Source: Neisseria montereyensis
GTDB taxonomy: Bacteria; Pseudomonadota; Gammaproteobacteria; Burkholderiales; Neisseriaceae
Assembly: GCF_024834045.1 (NCBI RefSeq)
Contig: NZ_JANUXW010000001.1
Coordinates: forward strand, 434,001 to 498,000
Direction: 5' to 3'
Length of the DNA: 64,000 bases
The position numbers and the translations under genes are program-made. Positions 19,247 to 27,322 of this stretch are shown here, piece by piece (the first letter of the stretch is position 1; the number at the start of each line of letters is the position of its first letter). The notes below the pieces were generated by a model. The model searched no databases. It was not told the origin of the DNA and saw only the letters and a program-made list of their open reading frames with translations.

Positions 19247-19873
19247 ATGCCTTGTCAAGAACTACAACATGCCGAAGCTATCCGCCGTTCGGTTTATGCA
19301 TTGGACAAAAACCTACCATTAGACCAAGAAAAAATTACCGAAATGATCAGCCATACCGTGCTGCATGCGCCGTCGGTATTTAATTGCCAGTCTACCCGTG
19401 TTGTTGTGTTGTTCGGAGAGGAACATGAAAAATTATGGGAGCTGGCCAAAGAGGCGCTGACTTCTATTGTTGCCTGTGATCAATTCGGGCAAAAAAGACA
19501 AGAGGTTAATAAATTTAAAGAAGCTGCCGCTACGGTTTTATTTTTTGAAGATCTGAGTGCCGTTCGGAATTTACAAACCAATTTTCCGGCTTATGCGGAT
19601 TTATTCCCGACTTGGTCGGCACAAACCAACGCCATGGTTCAATATGCAGTATGGGTGAAACTGGCGTCTGCCGGAGCCGGTGCCAATTTGCAGCACTATA
19701 ATCCGATTATTGACGAACATGTGGCTGCCGAGTGGTCGATTCCCGATTCATGGAAGCTATACGCCCAAATGGTTTTTGGCGGCATAGCCGAGCCAGCGGG
19801 GGATAAAAAATTAGATTCTTTAGATCATCGCTTTAAAGTTTTCGGTTCTAATAAAGTAAGTGAAACCGTTTAA
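19247..19873 (+). CDS. Nitroreductase family protein
   Basis: A 208-residue FMN-dependent NAD(P)H nitroreductase-fold protein. The N-terminal motif RRSVYALDKNLPL and the helix with HAPSVFNCQSTRVVVLFG (residues 43-60) match the FMN-binding site of the YdgI/HBN-type subgroup, where APS.FN.Q..R is conserved. The GAGANLQHYNPIID block near residue 145 is also typical. Reduction of nitro or quinone compounds is possible; the physiological substrate is unknown. ATG 19247 is preceded by GAGGAAG. The divergent LysR gene may regulate it. Confidence 0.88.
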   Translation: MPCQELQHAEAIRRSVYALDKNLPLDQEKITEMISHTVLHAPSVFNCQSTRVVVLFGEEHEKLWELAKEALTSIVACDQFGQKRQEVNKFKEAAATVLFFEDLSAVRNLQTNFPAYADLFPTWSAQTNAMVQYAVWVKLASAGAGANLQHYNPIIDEHVAAEWSIPDSWKLYAQMVFGGIAEPAGDKKLDSLDHRFKVFGSNKVSETV

Positions 19874-19931
19874 CGGATATGGGCTTATTGTTGTTTTCAA
19901 AAGACAATCTCTATAAACGGCAGTTATAAAA

Positions 19932-19963
19932 ATCAGGCCGTCTGAACATTCAGACGGCCTGAT
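19932..19963 (+). terminator. DUS hairpin between the nitroreductase gene and znuA
   Basis: ATCAGGCCGTCTGAA, a 2-base loop, and the inverse. It lies between convergent genes. Confidence 0.8.
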
Positions 19964-19977
19964 GATTTTGCAATATA

Positions 19978-20907
19978 TTATTTCATAGCATTGCTTAACG
20001 CACGCACGTTATGGCGGAACATTTTAACGTATGTATCGGCTTGCGCATTTTTGCTTAATGCGTCGGAATAGAGTTTGCCGCTGGGTTTGACGCCGGTTTC
20101 TCTGGCAATACGGTCAACCATACGGGTATCTTTAATATTTTCGGTAAAGATGGCTTTAATACCGTCGCGTTTGATTTGACGGATAATGGCAGCCACTTCT
20201 TTGGCAGACGGTTCGTCCGAAGTGCTGACGCCTTGCGGTGCGATAAAGTTGATATTGTAGCGTTTACTCATATAGGCAAAGGCTTCGTGTCCGGTTAATA
20301 CTTTGCGCCGGGCTTGCGGGATGGCATTGAATGATCTTTGTGCTTCGGCATGAAGCTGTTTCAACTGGTTTTCATAATTGTTCAAACGTTGTTGATAGTA
20401 AGTTCTGCCTTGCGGGTCGGCTTTAATCAATGCATTGGCAACATTGCGGGCATAGGTTTGCATTAATACCGGGTCAGACCAAACATGCGGGTCGAATTCG
20501 CCATGATGGTGATGACCGTGCTCGTCATGATCATCATGATCATCGTCATGGTCGTCATCGTGGTCATGATCGTCGTCATCGGCTTTTAATGCAGTAATAC
20601 CTGCGGTGGCTTCGGCATAAGGAACGCGGCTTTGTTGAACGGCACGTTGCACATCGGCACCTTCCAAACCCAAACCGTTCAATAATACCAGTTTGGCATT
20701 GCGGATTTTTCTAATATCGCCGCTGGTTAAGTGGTAGGCATGCGTGTCTTGATCAGGGCCGACCAAGCTTTGAACGTTTACACGATTACCGCCGATTTGG
20801 TGAGCCACGTCGCCCAGAATGCTGAAACTGGTCACAACAGGCAGGGGAGCCGCATAAAGGCTGCCGGATAACAACGCAGTAATAACACCGATTTTCCAAT
20901 GTTTCAT
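19978..20907 (-). CDS. znuA: Zinc ABC transporter substrate-binding protein
   Basis: ZnuA captures Zn2+ in the periplasm and hands it to ZnuBC. I place the start at 20907 (MKHWKIGVITALLSGSLYAA), which has a good AAGGAG site and a signal peptide; an upstream in-frame ATG at 21027 would destroy the signal. The 309-residue protein has the cluster A-1 metal-binding fold. His56 is in DTHAYHL. A flexible Asp/His-rich loop at about 109-136 is characteristic of zinc binders, and a further ligand region lies in GEFDPHVWSDP (His141). TGHEAFAYM holds the next ligand. It is the last gene of znuCBA. A Zur-like sequence overlaps its upstream region. Confidence 0.94.
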   Translation of the reverse strand: MKHWKIGVITALLSGSLYAAPLPVVTSFSILGDVAHQIGGNRVNVQSLVGPDQDTHAYHLTSGDIRKIRNAKLVLLNGLGLEGADVQRAVQQSRVPYAEATAGITALKADDDDHDHDDDHDDDHDDHDEHGHHHHGEFDPHVWSDPVLMQTYARNVANALIKADPQGRTYYQQRLNNYENQLKQLHAEAQRSFNAIPQARRKVLTGHEAFAYMSKRYNINFIAPQGVSTSDEPSAKEVAAIIRQIKRDGIKAIFTENIKDTRMVDRIARETGVKPSGKLYSDALSKNAQADTYVKMFRHNVRALSNAMK

Positions 20908-20920
20908 AATAGTCTCCTTG

Positions 20921-20935
20921 TGATATAACATAACA
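20921..20935 (-). promoter_or_regulatory. Possible Zur box upstream of znuA
   Basis: On the minus strand this reads TGTTATGTTATATCA. It differs at one position from the meningococcal Zur consensus TGTTATDNHATAACA, as I remember it. It lies 14 bases before the znuA start, overlapping the approach to the ribosome binding site. It may act as a separate zinc control for znuA within the operon. Confidence 0.45.
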
Positions 20936-21036
20936 AGATTAGGTAAGTTAAACAACATAATATATGTATTGCTGACTATCGGTTTAGGGATAGGCCGTCT
21001 GAACGGCAATAAAGTATCAATACACAATCATCATCT

Positions 21037-21906
21037 TCATACGGCAAGGTGTTTTTTATGTTTCAGCCATTTGGAAATCACACCGCCTTCAAGGCCGAAG
21101 ATAACCGAAAAAAGATAAAACACACCGCACCATAAAATAATCGAAGGGCCGGAAGGGATTTCAACATAATAGGAAAACAATAATCCTCCGGTACCGCAGA
21201 TGAGCGCGGTCACCACCGAAAACAGCAGCAATGCACCCATATTTTTCACCCATAGGCGAACACTGATAGCAGGCAGCATCATTAAGCCGACCGACATTAA
21301 TGTACCCAGCGCCTGAAAACCGGCTACCAGATTCATTACCACCAGAATCAAAAACAGCACATGCCAGAAGCCGCCTTTACCGTTTACCGCCCGTAAAAAC
21401 AAAGGGTCGATACTTTCCAACACCAACGGCCGGTAGATAACCGCCAATATAATCAGGGTAATGCTGGCGCAAACGGCAATCATTTGCAGGGCGGGCAGGT
21501 CAACCGCCAAAACCGAGCCGAACAGCAGGTGCAGCAAATCGACGCTACTACCGTTTTTGCTGACCAAAACCACGCCGATGGCTAAACTGCATAGGTAAAA
21601 AGCAGCAAAGTTGGCATCTTCTTTCAATGTCGTAAAGCGGCTAACCAAGCCGGCCAGCAGCGCCATAATCATACCGGCGGCAAAACCGCCCGCGCCCATA
21701 GCGGGCATACTCAATCCGGCAAACATATAGCCTACTGCTGCGCCGGGCAATACCGAATGGCTGAGGGCATCGCCTATCAGGCTCATACGCCGCATCACCA
21801 AAAATACGCCGACAGGCGCCGCGCTCAATGATAAGAAAATCACCGAGGCGAGCGCATAGCGCATAAAATCAAATTCGGCAAAGGGTTCGACAAGTAATTC
21901 GTACAT
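21037..21906 (-). CDS. znuB: Zinc ABC transporter permease
   Basis: A 289-residue inner-membrane permease of the ABC-3 family, with about eight hydrophobic segments. The conserved cytoplasmic coupling region reads MRRMSLIGDALSHSVLPGAAVGY at about residues 39-61. The C-terminus ends with short basic residues. Its place between znuC and znuA on the same strand defines the zinc importer. The 78-base gap to znuC holds a DUS hairpin, and the 129-base gap to znuA holds a further DUS. Confidence 0.94.
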   Translation of the reverse strand: MYELLVEPFAEFDFMRYALASVIFLSLSAAPVGVFLVMRRMSLIGDALSHSVLPGAAVGYMFAGLSMPAMGAGGFAAGMIMALLAGLVSRFTTLKEDANFAAFYLCSLAIGVVLVSKNGSSVDLLHLLFGSVLAVDLPALQMIAVCASITLIILAVIYRPLVLESIDPLFLRAVNGKGGFWHVLFLILVVMNLVAGFQALGTLMSVGLMMLPAISVRLWVKNMGALLLFSVVTALICGTGGLLFSYYVEIPSGPSIILWCGVFYLFSVIFGLEGGVISKWLKHKKHLAV

Positions 21907-21929
21907 ATTCAGGTAGGCGGTTTCGGTTG

Positions 21930-21963
21930 GGCCGTCTGAATTATCATTCTTTTTCAGACGGCC
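21930..21963 (-). repeat. DUS inverted pair inside the znu operon
   Basis: GGCCGTCTGAA and its inverse, 12 bases apart, lie between znuC and znuB. As a hairpin it could reduce transcription into znuBA, giving different levels of ATPase and permease/SBP. That effect is inference. Confidence 0.7.
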
Positions 21964-21984
21964 TTTGGCTAAAGGCGGGTTATT

Positions 21985-22710
21985 TTAGTCTGTACACCAT
22001 GCTTCTATTTCGTGTTGCTGCATCACGGCATTGGCTTGTTGCATATTTTCTTCGGTTAAAACGCTTTCGGTTGCGCCTTCGGCAATTTTTTTGCGGGCAA
22101 TCAGCAGCGTTTCGGGAAAATAAGCGCGAACCTGATCATAGTCGTGCAAGACCGCGATGACCGATTGTCCGGCTTGATGGCAGCCGTGTAATACTTCGAG
22201 CAGGGCATGGGTGGTGCCGGCATCAATGGCGTTAAACGGTTCGTCGAGCAATAAAAATTTGGCATCTTGTGCCAGCATTCTGGCGAATAAAACCCGTTGG
22301 AACTGCCCGTTGGAAAGATGGGCAATCTGGCGGTTGGCGGTTTCAGCCATGCCGACGCGTTCTAAAGCCTGCATCACCCGTTCGCGCTGTTTGGCATTTA
22401 CCCGGCCGAAAAAGCCGATTTCATACCATAAGCCCAAAGCAGCCAGTTCAAAAACAGTAATCGGCTGGCTGCGGTCAACATCGGATTGCTGCGGAAGATA
22501 GGCGATGTCGCTGCGTTTTAGACCGACGTGGCGGATATTACCGGTATCTGCTTTTAATAAGCCCATCAGCGCTTTTAATAAGGTGGATTTACCGGCGCCG
22601 TTGGGGCCGAAAACGGCACACATGCAACCATCGGAAAACTCGGTGTCCAGATGGTGTACGGCAGGTCGGCGGCGGTAACTGACGGTGAGGTTGTCAACCA
22701 CAATGCTCAT
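21985..22710 (-). CDS. znuC: Zinc ABC transporter ATP-binding protein
   Basis: A 241-residue ABC ATPase that drives zinc import through ZnuB. Walker A is GPNGAGKSTLL, the signature is HLSNGQFQRVLFARML, Walker B is FLLLDEPF, and the H-loop is VLHD. I choose the start at 22710 (MSIVVDNLTVSYRRRPAV), which matches the usual start of this family and overlaps the stop of a small upstream ORF (ATGA). An ATG at 22740 would add ten residues (MGCLFLGDGN). The operon continues to znuB and znuA, and Zur-like sites lie upstream. Confidence 0.92.
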   Translation of the reverse strand: MSIVVDNLTVSYRRRPAVHHLDTEFSDGCMCAVFGPNGAGKSTLLKALMGLLKADTGNIRHVGLKRSDIAYLPQQSDVDRSQPITVFELAALGLWYEIGFFGRVNAKQRERVMQALERVGMAETANRQIAHLSNGQFQRVLFARMLAQDAKFLLLDEPFNAIDAGTTHALLEVLHGCHQAGQSVIAVLHDYDQVRAYFPETLLIARKKIAEGATESVLTEENMQQANAVMQQHEIEAWCTD

Positions 22711-22808
22711 GTTGCCGTCGCCCAAAAATAAACACCCCATAATAATATGAGTGCGGCGCAGGCAAGTAATAGGCGCTGGAATAGGCCGGTCAATAAAATG
22801 GAGTTCAT
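22707..22808 (-). CDS. Small hydrophobic ORF overlapping znuC (33 residues)
   Basis: An unlisted 33-codon ORF starts with ATG at 22808 and ends with TGA that overlaps the znuC ATG (ATGA, 22707-22710). The peptide has one run of hydrophobic residues, with LLLACAALILLWGVYFW in the middle and only one Arg, so it would be a single membrane segment. The overlap suggests translational coupling to znuC. The ribosome binding site is weak. It may be a small membrane partner of the importer, or only a leader ORF that helps znuC translation. I do not recognise the sequence. Confidence 0.45.
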   Translation of the reverse strand: MNSILLTGLFQRLLLACAALILLWGVYFWATAT

Positions 22809-22878
22809 TATCGTATTTATTTAAATATTAATGTTTCAGACGGCCTCAGGAGCCGTTGGAATAGCGGTAAAGTGTCGA

Positions 22879-22893
22879 TGATACTGTATAACA
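22879..22893 (-). promoter_or_regulatory. Possible Zur box upstream of znuCBA
   Basis: On the minus strand this reads TGTTATACAGTATCA, which matches 13 of 15 positions of the remembered Zur consensus TGTTATDNHATAACA. It is about 70 bases before the small ORF and 169 before znuC, a plausible operator position for a zinc-repressed operon. Confidence 0.4.
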
Positions 22894-23112
22894 TTATGTT
22901 TGTAAAACCAATCATAACAACGTATCAATAGGCCGTCTGAAAGGCATAGTCCGCAATATGCAGATTTCGTTTTAATCAAAATATTATGGCTTTGATTTTG
23001 ATTCGGTTTCATTAATGGATAACAATATGAAGTATGTGGAATATGGGGTTGCGGCAGAATAGGGGCATTGCGGTACAATATTATCTTTTAACACCGAATA
23101 GAGTGAAGCCAC

Positions 23113-23409
23113 ATGAATAATGATGTGTTGAACGATAAGCTGAATTTAGAAACGGCGCGTATTTCATGGCAGGAACTCCAGCCGCATTTCGCACGCGGTG
23201 CCGCAGTTTATGTGGATGCCGGATTGGATTTGATTGCGACTGCACACCTGATGTCTGAAGACAATGCGGTTGAACTGAAAACGTTGATGGATGCGGGAAA
23301 ATTCGGTTTGGTCAGCGAGGATCAGGCGCGGCGGTTTTTGGCGGATAATCAGGAAATGTGGGCGGTGGTGGTTGCGCCGTGGGTACTGATACAGCCCTGC
23401 CGTGATTGA
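23113..23409 (+). CDS. DUF2288 family protein
   Basis: A 98-residue cytoplasmic protein. The pattern ISWQELQPHFARGAAVYVDAGLDLIATAH near the start and MWAVVVAPWVLIQPC at the end are the hallmarks of DUF2288, a short proteobacterial family without a known function. The length is standard. It is divergent from znuC and has its own terminator in front of the convergent mutL. I see no catalytic or metal motif. Confidence 0.85.
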   Translation: MNNDVLNDKLNLETARISWQELQPHFARGAAVYVDAGLDLIATAHLMSEDNAVELKTLMDAGKFGLVSEDQARRFLADNQEMWAVVVAPWVLIQPCRD

Positions 23410-23473
23410 TGTATCTACATTTTATGATTAGGGTGTTTCAGACGGCCTTATCACAAAAATACTATTTAAGATA

Positions 23474-23510
23474 AATCATAAAGGGGCAAAACAAATGCCC
23501 CTTTATGATT
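23474..23510. terminator. Bidirectional terminator between the DUF2288 gene and mutL
   Basis: A perfect 15-bp stem (23474-23488 with 23496-23510, core AAAGGGGCA/TGCCCCTTT) encloses a 7-base loop. It lies just before the mutL stop, between convergent genes. Confidence 0.85.
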
Positions 23511-23513
23511 GGC

Positions 23514-25457
23514 TTATTGCCCGCGTAAAAATAAAGCGTCTAACTCTTTTAATGTCAGCTTCACCCAAGTCGGCCGTCCGTGGTTGCATTGGTTGCTGCG
23601 CGGTGTGTTTTCCATATCGCGCAACAGGGCGTTCATTTCGGGCATGGTGAGCTGGCGTCCGGCGCGTATGGAGCCGTGACAGGCCATAGTGGATAAAATC
23701 TGATTCTCACGCGCTTCAACCGTTTGGGTGTTGCCGGTTTGGGCGATTTCTTTGAGCATGTCGCGGGCAAGTTCGGCTACATCGCTTTTACCCAACATCG
23801 CCGGCACGGTGCGGACGGCTAGGGTGTTGTTGCCCATGTCCGACAATTCAAGGCCGAAATCGCGTAATGCTTCGTTATGGTCGTTAAAGGCGGCCATTTC
23901 CTCATGCGAAGCGTTAAAGGTAACCGGAATCAGTAGGCGTTGGCTTTTTAAGCTGCCGAGTGCTTCGCGTTGTTTTTTCATTTTTTCATAGTTCACCCGT
24001 TCCGCTGCGGCGTGCATATCAACCAACAGCAGGCTGTCTTGGGCTTGGGCAAGGATATAAATGCCTAAAAGCTGGGCAATAGCAAAGCCTAGCGGTGGCA
24101 ATTCGGCAGTTTGCGGCACGGTATCGACGCTATGGTTTTCAGACGGCCTGTCATTGCCCAATCTGGCCTGCTCGAATTGGGCCAGCTCGATATCTTCTTT
24201 AGGGGTATCCGTACTGCGGTATAACTCGGCATAAGTATTTAAAGCCGCTTGGCTTTCCCGCAGTGAAAGTGTGCGTTGTTGCGGTGGTCGGGCGGCGGAA
24301 TAGGGCGCAGGGGTGGATTTGCCGTGGTCGTTCAAACGGTTTGTGCCGAAGCCTGCCGCCGTATGTGTGGGGCTGGCAGAAGGCGTTTGATGCGGTTCGG
24401 AAGGTGTTTGTACCCCTAGCATTTCATGCAATACGCTGCCGGCATTGCTCACGCTTTCGGTTTGGTCGGCACGAGTGTCGGCCAATGCTTTGTTTAAGGT
24501 ATGGAAAACCAATTGGTGCACGGCTTGGCTGTCGCGGAAACGGATTTCGGTTTTGGTCGGGTGTACGTTTACATCAACCGCTTCGGGCGGCAGGTCGAGA
24601 AACAGCACGAAAGCAGGCGTGAGCGCATTGTGCAATACATCGCGATAAGCCTGTTTGACGGCATGCAGAATCACCTTGTCGCGTACAAAACGATGGTTCA
24701 CAAAACAATATTGTTTGTCGTTTTTGCCTTTGGTAAACGTCGGTTTGGCAATAGCACCGCTTAGCCGGATAATTCCCTCACCGCTGTCCACCGGCAAAGA
24801 GGCCGTCTGAAAATCATCGCCTAAAATAGCGGCAATGCGTTCGTTTAAACTTTGAACGGGTAATTTGAAAACACTTTTCCCGTCGCGCGTGAGTGAAAAA
24901 GCAATATGCGGATGCGCCAGGGCAAGGCGTTCGAGCATGGTGGCGCAATGGGCGTATTCGGTGTTTTCGGATTTTAAAAACTTGCGCCGTGCCGGTGTAT
25001 TGAAAAACAATTCGGCCACTTCAACCGTGGTACCGACCGGATGGGCGGCCGCGCCGCTGGCACTGAGTTTGCCGTCTTCCGCTTTCACCTGATGGGCATG
25101 CGCACTTTCCGCGGTGCGGCTGGTGAGGGTGAGGCGGCTGACCGATGCGATACTGGCCAAACCCTCCCCACGAAAGCCCATGCTGGCAACGCGTTCCAAA
25201 TCTCTCAACGATTGGATTTTGCTGGTGGCATGGCGATGTAGGGCGAGATCCACATCATCGGCATGAATACCGCTGCCGTTGTCGCAAACCCTAATCAGGC
25301 GGATACCGCCGCCGCCAAGCTCGACATCAATCGCAGTCGCCCCCGCATCAATGCTATTTTCAACAATTTCCTTTAAGGCATTGGCCGGGCGTTCAACCAC
25401 CTCTCCGGCGGCAATTTGGTTGACAAGATGATCAGGCAGGGCGGCAATACGGTTCAT
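23514..25457 (-). CDS. mutL: DNA mismatch repair protein MutL
   Basis: MutL links mismatch recognition by MutS to strand removal. The 647-residue protein has the GHKL ATPase N-terminus: VENSIDAGAT, DNGSGI and GFRGEGLASI. A less conserved linker runs from about 340 to 450. The C-terminal domain carries DMHAAAERVNYE, a version of the DQHAx2Ex4E metal site of endonuclease-type MutL, as expected for bacteria without MutH. HGRPTWV and CHGSIRAG near the end complete the endonuclease site. Two DUS lie within the gene (about 24138 and 24798). Confidence 0.96.
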   Translation of the reverse strand: MNRIAALPDHLVNQIAAGEVVERPANALKEIVENSIDAGATAIDVELGGGGIRLIRVCDNGSGIHADDVDLALHRHATSKIQSLRDLERVASMGFRGEGLASIASVSRLTLTSRTAESAHAHQVKAEDGKLSASGAAAHPVGTTVEVAELFFNTPARRKFLKSENTEYAHCATMLERLALAHPHIAFSLTRDGKSVFKLPVQSLNERIAAILGDDFQTASLPVDSGEGIIRLSGAIAKPTFTKGKNDKQYCFVNHRFVRDKVILHAVKQAYRDVLHNALTPAFVLFLDLPPEAVDVNVHPTKTEIRFRDSQAVHQLVFHTLNKALADTRADQTESVSNAGSVLHEMLGVQTPSEPHQTPSASPTHTAAGFGTNRLNDHGKSTPAPYSAARPPQQRTLSLRESQAALNTYAELYRSTDTPKEDIELAQFEQARLGNDRPSENHSVDTVPQTAELPPLGFAIAQLLGIYILAQAQDSLLLVDMHAAAERVNYEKMKKQREALGSLKSQRLLIPVTFNASHEEMAAFNDHNEALRDFGLELSDMGNNTLAVRTVPAMLGKSDVAELARDMLKEIAQTGNTQTVEARENQILSTMACHGSIRAGRQLTMPEMNALLRDMENTPRSNQCNHGRPTWVKLTLKELDALFLRGQ

Positions 25458-25620
25458 TATGATATTTTCCGAAGTTTCAATGAAATAGGACTGTTTTTAA
25501 AAACAGTGGCGCTTATTATAAACCACAGGCCGTCTGAAATGGCGGTTTGGTCGTGTGTGTTTGGTAAGGTTGTTTGAATATTTGTTTTAATCAATAAATA
25601 AGGTAAGCGAACTTATTCGA

Positions 25621-25649
25621 TTGCTTTGCCGCCGCAAACCCGTTATAAT
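25621..25649 (+). promoter_or_regulatory. Promoter of the rpsF-priB-rpsR-rplI operon
   Basis: TTGCTT (25621-25626) and TATAAT (25644-25649) are separated by exactly 17 bases, a good sigma-70 promoter. The predicted start is at about 25656, which leaves a leader of about 60 bases before rpsF. Confidence 0.75.
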
Positions 25650-25663
25650 TTCCCGTTTTCCAA

Positions 25664-25710
25664 CCTTGCCTTTTACTTCGCATGGTAAAAGGCTGCTTAA
25701 AACCGCAAGG
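25664..25710 (+). promoter_or_regulatory. S6:S18-type autoregulatory leader
   Basis: CCTTGC (25664-25669) pairs with GCAAGG (25705-25710), which is the Shine-Dalgarno region. It encloses a hairpin CTTTTAC/GTAAAAG (25670-25676 with 25685-25691) and a 3' bulge ending in ACCG, with CCG at 25703-25705. This is the design I recall for the S6 leader: the S6-S18 pair binds the CCG-bearing bulge and blocks translation. The identification is by eye. Confidence 0.6.
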
Positions 25711-25717
25711 AGATAAC

Positions 25718-26116
25718 ATGCGTCATTATGAGATCGTGTTTATCGTTCACCCGGATCAAAGCGAGCAAGTGCCCGCTATGGTTGAACGTTATAAAACCAT
25801 GATTGCCGAAGCAAAAGGCACTATTCACCGTTTGGAAGATTGGGGCCGCCGCCAATTGGCTTACCCGATCAACAAAATCCACAAAGCCCATTATGTTTTG
25901 ATGAACATCGAAACCACGCCCGAAGTGGTTGAAGAGCTGGAAACCGCTTTCCGCTTTAACGATGCCGTATTGCGTCATCTGACCATCAAAACCAAACATG
26001 CTGTTACCGAAGCTTCTCCGATGATGAAAGACGAAAAGTCTAAAAATCTGCTTGAAAGCAATTCGGCTGCAAAAACAGAAGCAGCAAAAACAGAATCAGA
26101 AACCAGCGAAGCGTAA
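25718..26116 (+). CDS. rpsF: 30S ribosomal protein S6
   Basis: S6 binds S18 on the platform of the small subunit. I start at 25718 ([15 protein letters not shown]), which has AAGGAG six bases upstream; an in-frame ATG at 25682 lies within the leader. The 132-residue protein has the RRM-like fold and the conserved [14 protein letters not shown]. The C-terminal 35 residues are Glu/Lys/Ala-rich and extended. It is the first gene of the operon rpsF-priB-rpsR-rplI. Confidence 0.97.
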   Translation: MRHYEIVFIVHPDQSEQVPAMVERYKTMIAEAKGTIHRLEDWGRRQLAYPINKIHKAHYVLMNIETTPEVVEELETAFRFNDAVLRHLTIKTKHAVTEASPMMKDEKSKNLLESNSAAKTEAAKTESETSEA

Positions 26117-26123
26117 TTAAAGA

Positions 26124-26420
26124 TTGAACAATCTTTTTTCCCTTACCGCCCGAATTATCGAGTGCAAAGCATTAAGATACACGCCCGCAGGCATTCCGGT
26201 TTTAGAAATCATGTTGCAACATGAATCTTGGCAGGAAGAAAACGGGCAGAAATGTTTGGTGAAGTTCGAACTACCCGCCAAACTGATTGGTAAGGAAGCG
26301 CTTAATTGGCAACATCGCGAAGGCGTTCAAATAGAAGCCAGCGGTTTCTTGGCACAAAGAAGCCAACGTTATCGGAATCCGATGTTGCGGATACAGAACA
26401 TTAAAGAATATAAAGGTTAA
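26124..26420 (+). CDS. priB: Primosomal replication protein N (PriB)
   Basis: PriB is an OB-fold protein that binds ssDNA and PriA during replication restart. The 98-residue frame starts at TTG 26124 ([23 protein letters not shown]), seven bases after rps[21 protein letters not shown] and the C-terminal [11 protein letters not shown] fit PriB. The place between rpsF and rpsR is classic. TTG is unusual, but no better start exists and the short spacing allows coupling with rpsF. Confidence 0.92.
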   Translation: MNNLFSLTARIIECKALRYTPAGIPVLEIMLQHESWQEENGQKCLVKFELPAKLIGKEALNWQHREGVQIEASGFLAQRSQRYRNPMLRIQNIKEYKG

Positions 26421-26426
26421 ACGACA

Positions 26427-26657
26427 ATGGCTCGTCAATCATTCAAACGTAGAAAATTCTGCCGTTTTACGGCTGAAAAAATCCAAGAAGTCGATTACAA
26501 ACAAGTAGACTTGTTGAAAGACTTCATTTCTGAAAACGGCAAAATCATTCCGGCACGCATCACCGGCACTAAAGCACATTACCAACGCCAATTGGCCGTT
26601 GCCGTAAAACGTGCCCGTTTCTTGGCTTTGCTGCCTTACACCGACCAACATAAATAA
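26427..26657 (+). CDS. rpsR: 30S ribosomal protein S18
   Basis: A 76-residue basic protein of standard length; it pairs with S6 on the 30S platform. [15 protein letters not shown] and the C-terminal [20 protein letters not shown] are conserved. ATG 26427 is six bases after priB. Together with S6 it is the likely ligand of the leader RNA. Confidence 0.98.
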   Translation: MARQSFKRRKFCRFTAEKIQEVDYKQVDLLKDFISENGKIIPARITGTKAHYQRQLAVAVKRARFLALLPYTDQHK

Positions 26658-26674
26658 TTAACGGAGATAAAACC

Positions 26675-27124
26675 ATGCAAATTATTCTGTTAGAAAAAAT
26701 CGGTGGCTTGGGCAATTTGGGCGATATCGTAACCGTTAAAAACGGTTATGCCCGCAACTTCCTGATTCCTTCAGGAAAAGCCAAACGCGCCACTGAAGCC
26801 AATATGAAAGAATTCGAAGCACGCCGTGCCGAATTGGAAGCCAAACAAGCCGAAATCTTGGCCGATGCGCAAGCACGCCAACAAAAATTGGACGGACAAA
26901 CCATCACCGTGGCTCAAAAAGCCGGCGTGGACGGCCGCCTGTTCGGTTCCGTTACCAATGCCGATATCGCAGCAGCTATTGTGGAAAGCGGTATTGAAGC
27001 GGTTAAATCCAATGTACGCCTGCCCAACGGCCCGTTAAAAGCAGTTGGCGAATATGAAGTAGAAGTGGCTTTGCATACCGATGCAGTTGCTAAAATTAAT
27101 GTTAACGTGGTGCCTGCCGAATAA
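26675..27124 (+). CDS. rplI: 50S ribosomal protein L9
   Basis: A 149-residue ribosomal protein that binds 23S rRNA at the base of the L1 stalk. The N-domain signature [23 protein letters not shown] is complete, followed by the long connecting helix rich in Ala, Glu and Lys, and the C-domain. GGAGAT precedes the ATG. It is the last gene of the operon, followed by two DUS hairpins. Confidence 0.98.
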   Translation: MQIILLEKIGGLGNLGDIVTVKNGYARNFLIPSGKAKRATEANMKEFEARRAELEAKQAEILADAQARQQKLDGQTITVAQKAGVDGRLFGSVTNADIAAAIVESGIEAVKSNVRLPNGPLKAVGEYEVEVALHTDAVAKINVNVVPAE

Positions 27125-27153
27125 TCAGGCTGTTTCGTAAAAGCATTAATGTT

Positions 27154-27185
27154 AAAGGCCGTCTGAAATGTTTCAGACGGCCTTT
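27154..27185 (+). terminator. DUS hairpin after rplI
   Basis: AAAGGCCGTCTGAA and its inverse, 4 bases apart, followed by T residues; it ends the ribosomal operon. Confidence 0.85.
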
Positions 27186-27262
27186 AGTTGTATGTGTGTT
27201 TGAGGAATAATATAAAAGCAATAAACAAGGATATGTCATCTAAACTACTGATTCTGAAATAT

Positions 27263-27301
27263 AAGCCGTCTGAATAGCAACAGGATTTCAGACGGCTTGT
27301 T
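27263..27301 (-). terminator. DUS hairpin after narK (27323-28705)
   Basis: AAGCCGTCTGAA and its inverse, 12 bases apart, lie 22 bases past the stop of the minus-strand transporter gene. Confidence 0.75.
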
Positions 27302-27322
27302 TTTAAGCCTGGCGCGGGTTGT

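Larger units (their letters stand above)
25458..25717. other. Divergent region of mutL and the rpsF operon
   Basis: This gap holds the mutL promoter side, a DUS (about 25529), the rpsF promoter and the rpsF leader structure. Confidence 0.6.

Noticed and set aside
20908-21027. Upstream ATG for znuA that would give 349 residues
   Set aside because: It would bury the signal peptide 40 residues inside the protein; the ATG at 20907 has a clear ribosome binding site.
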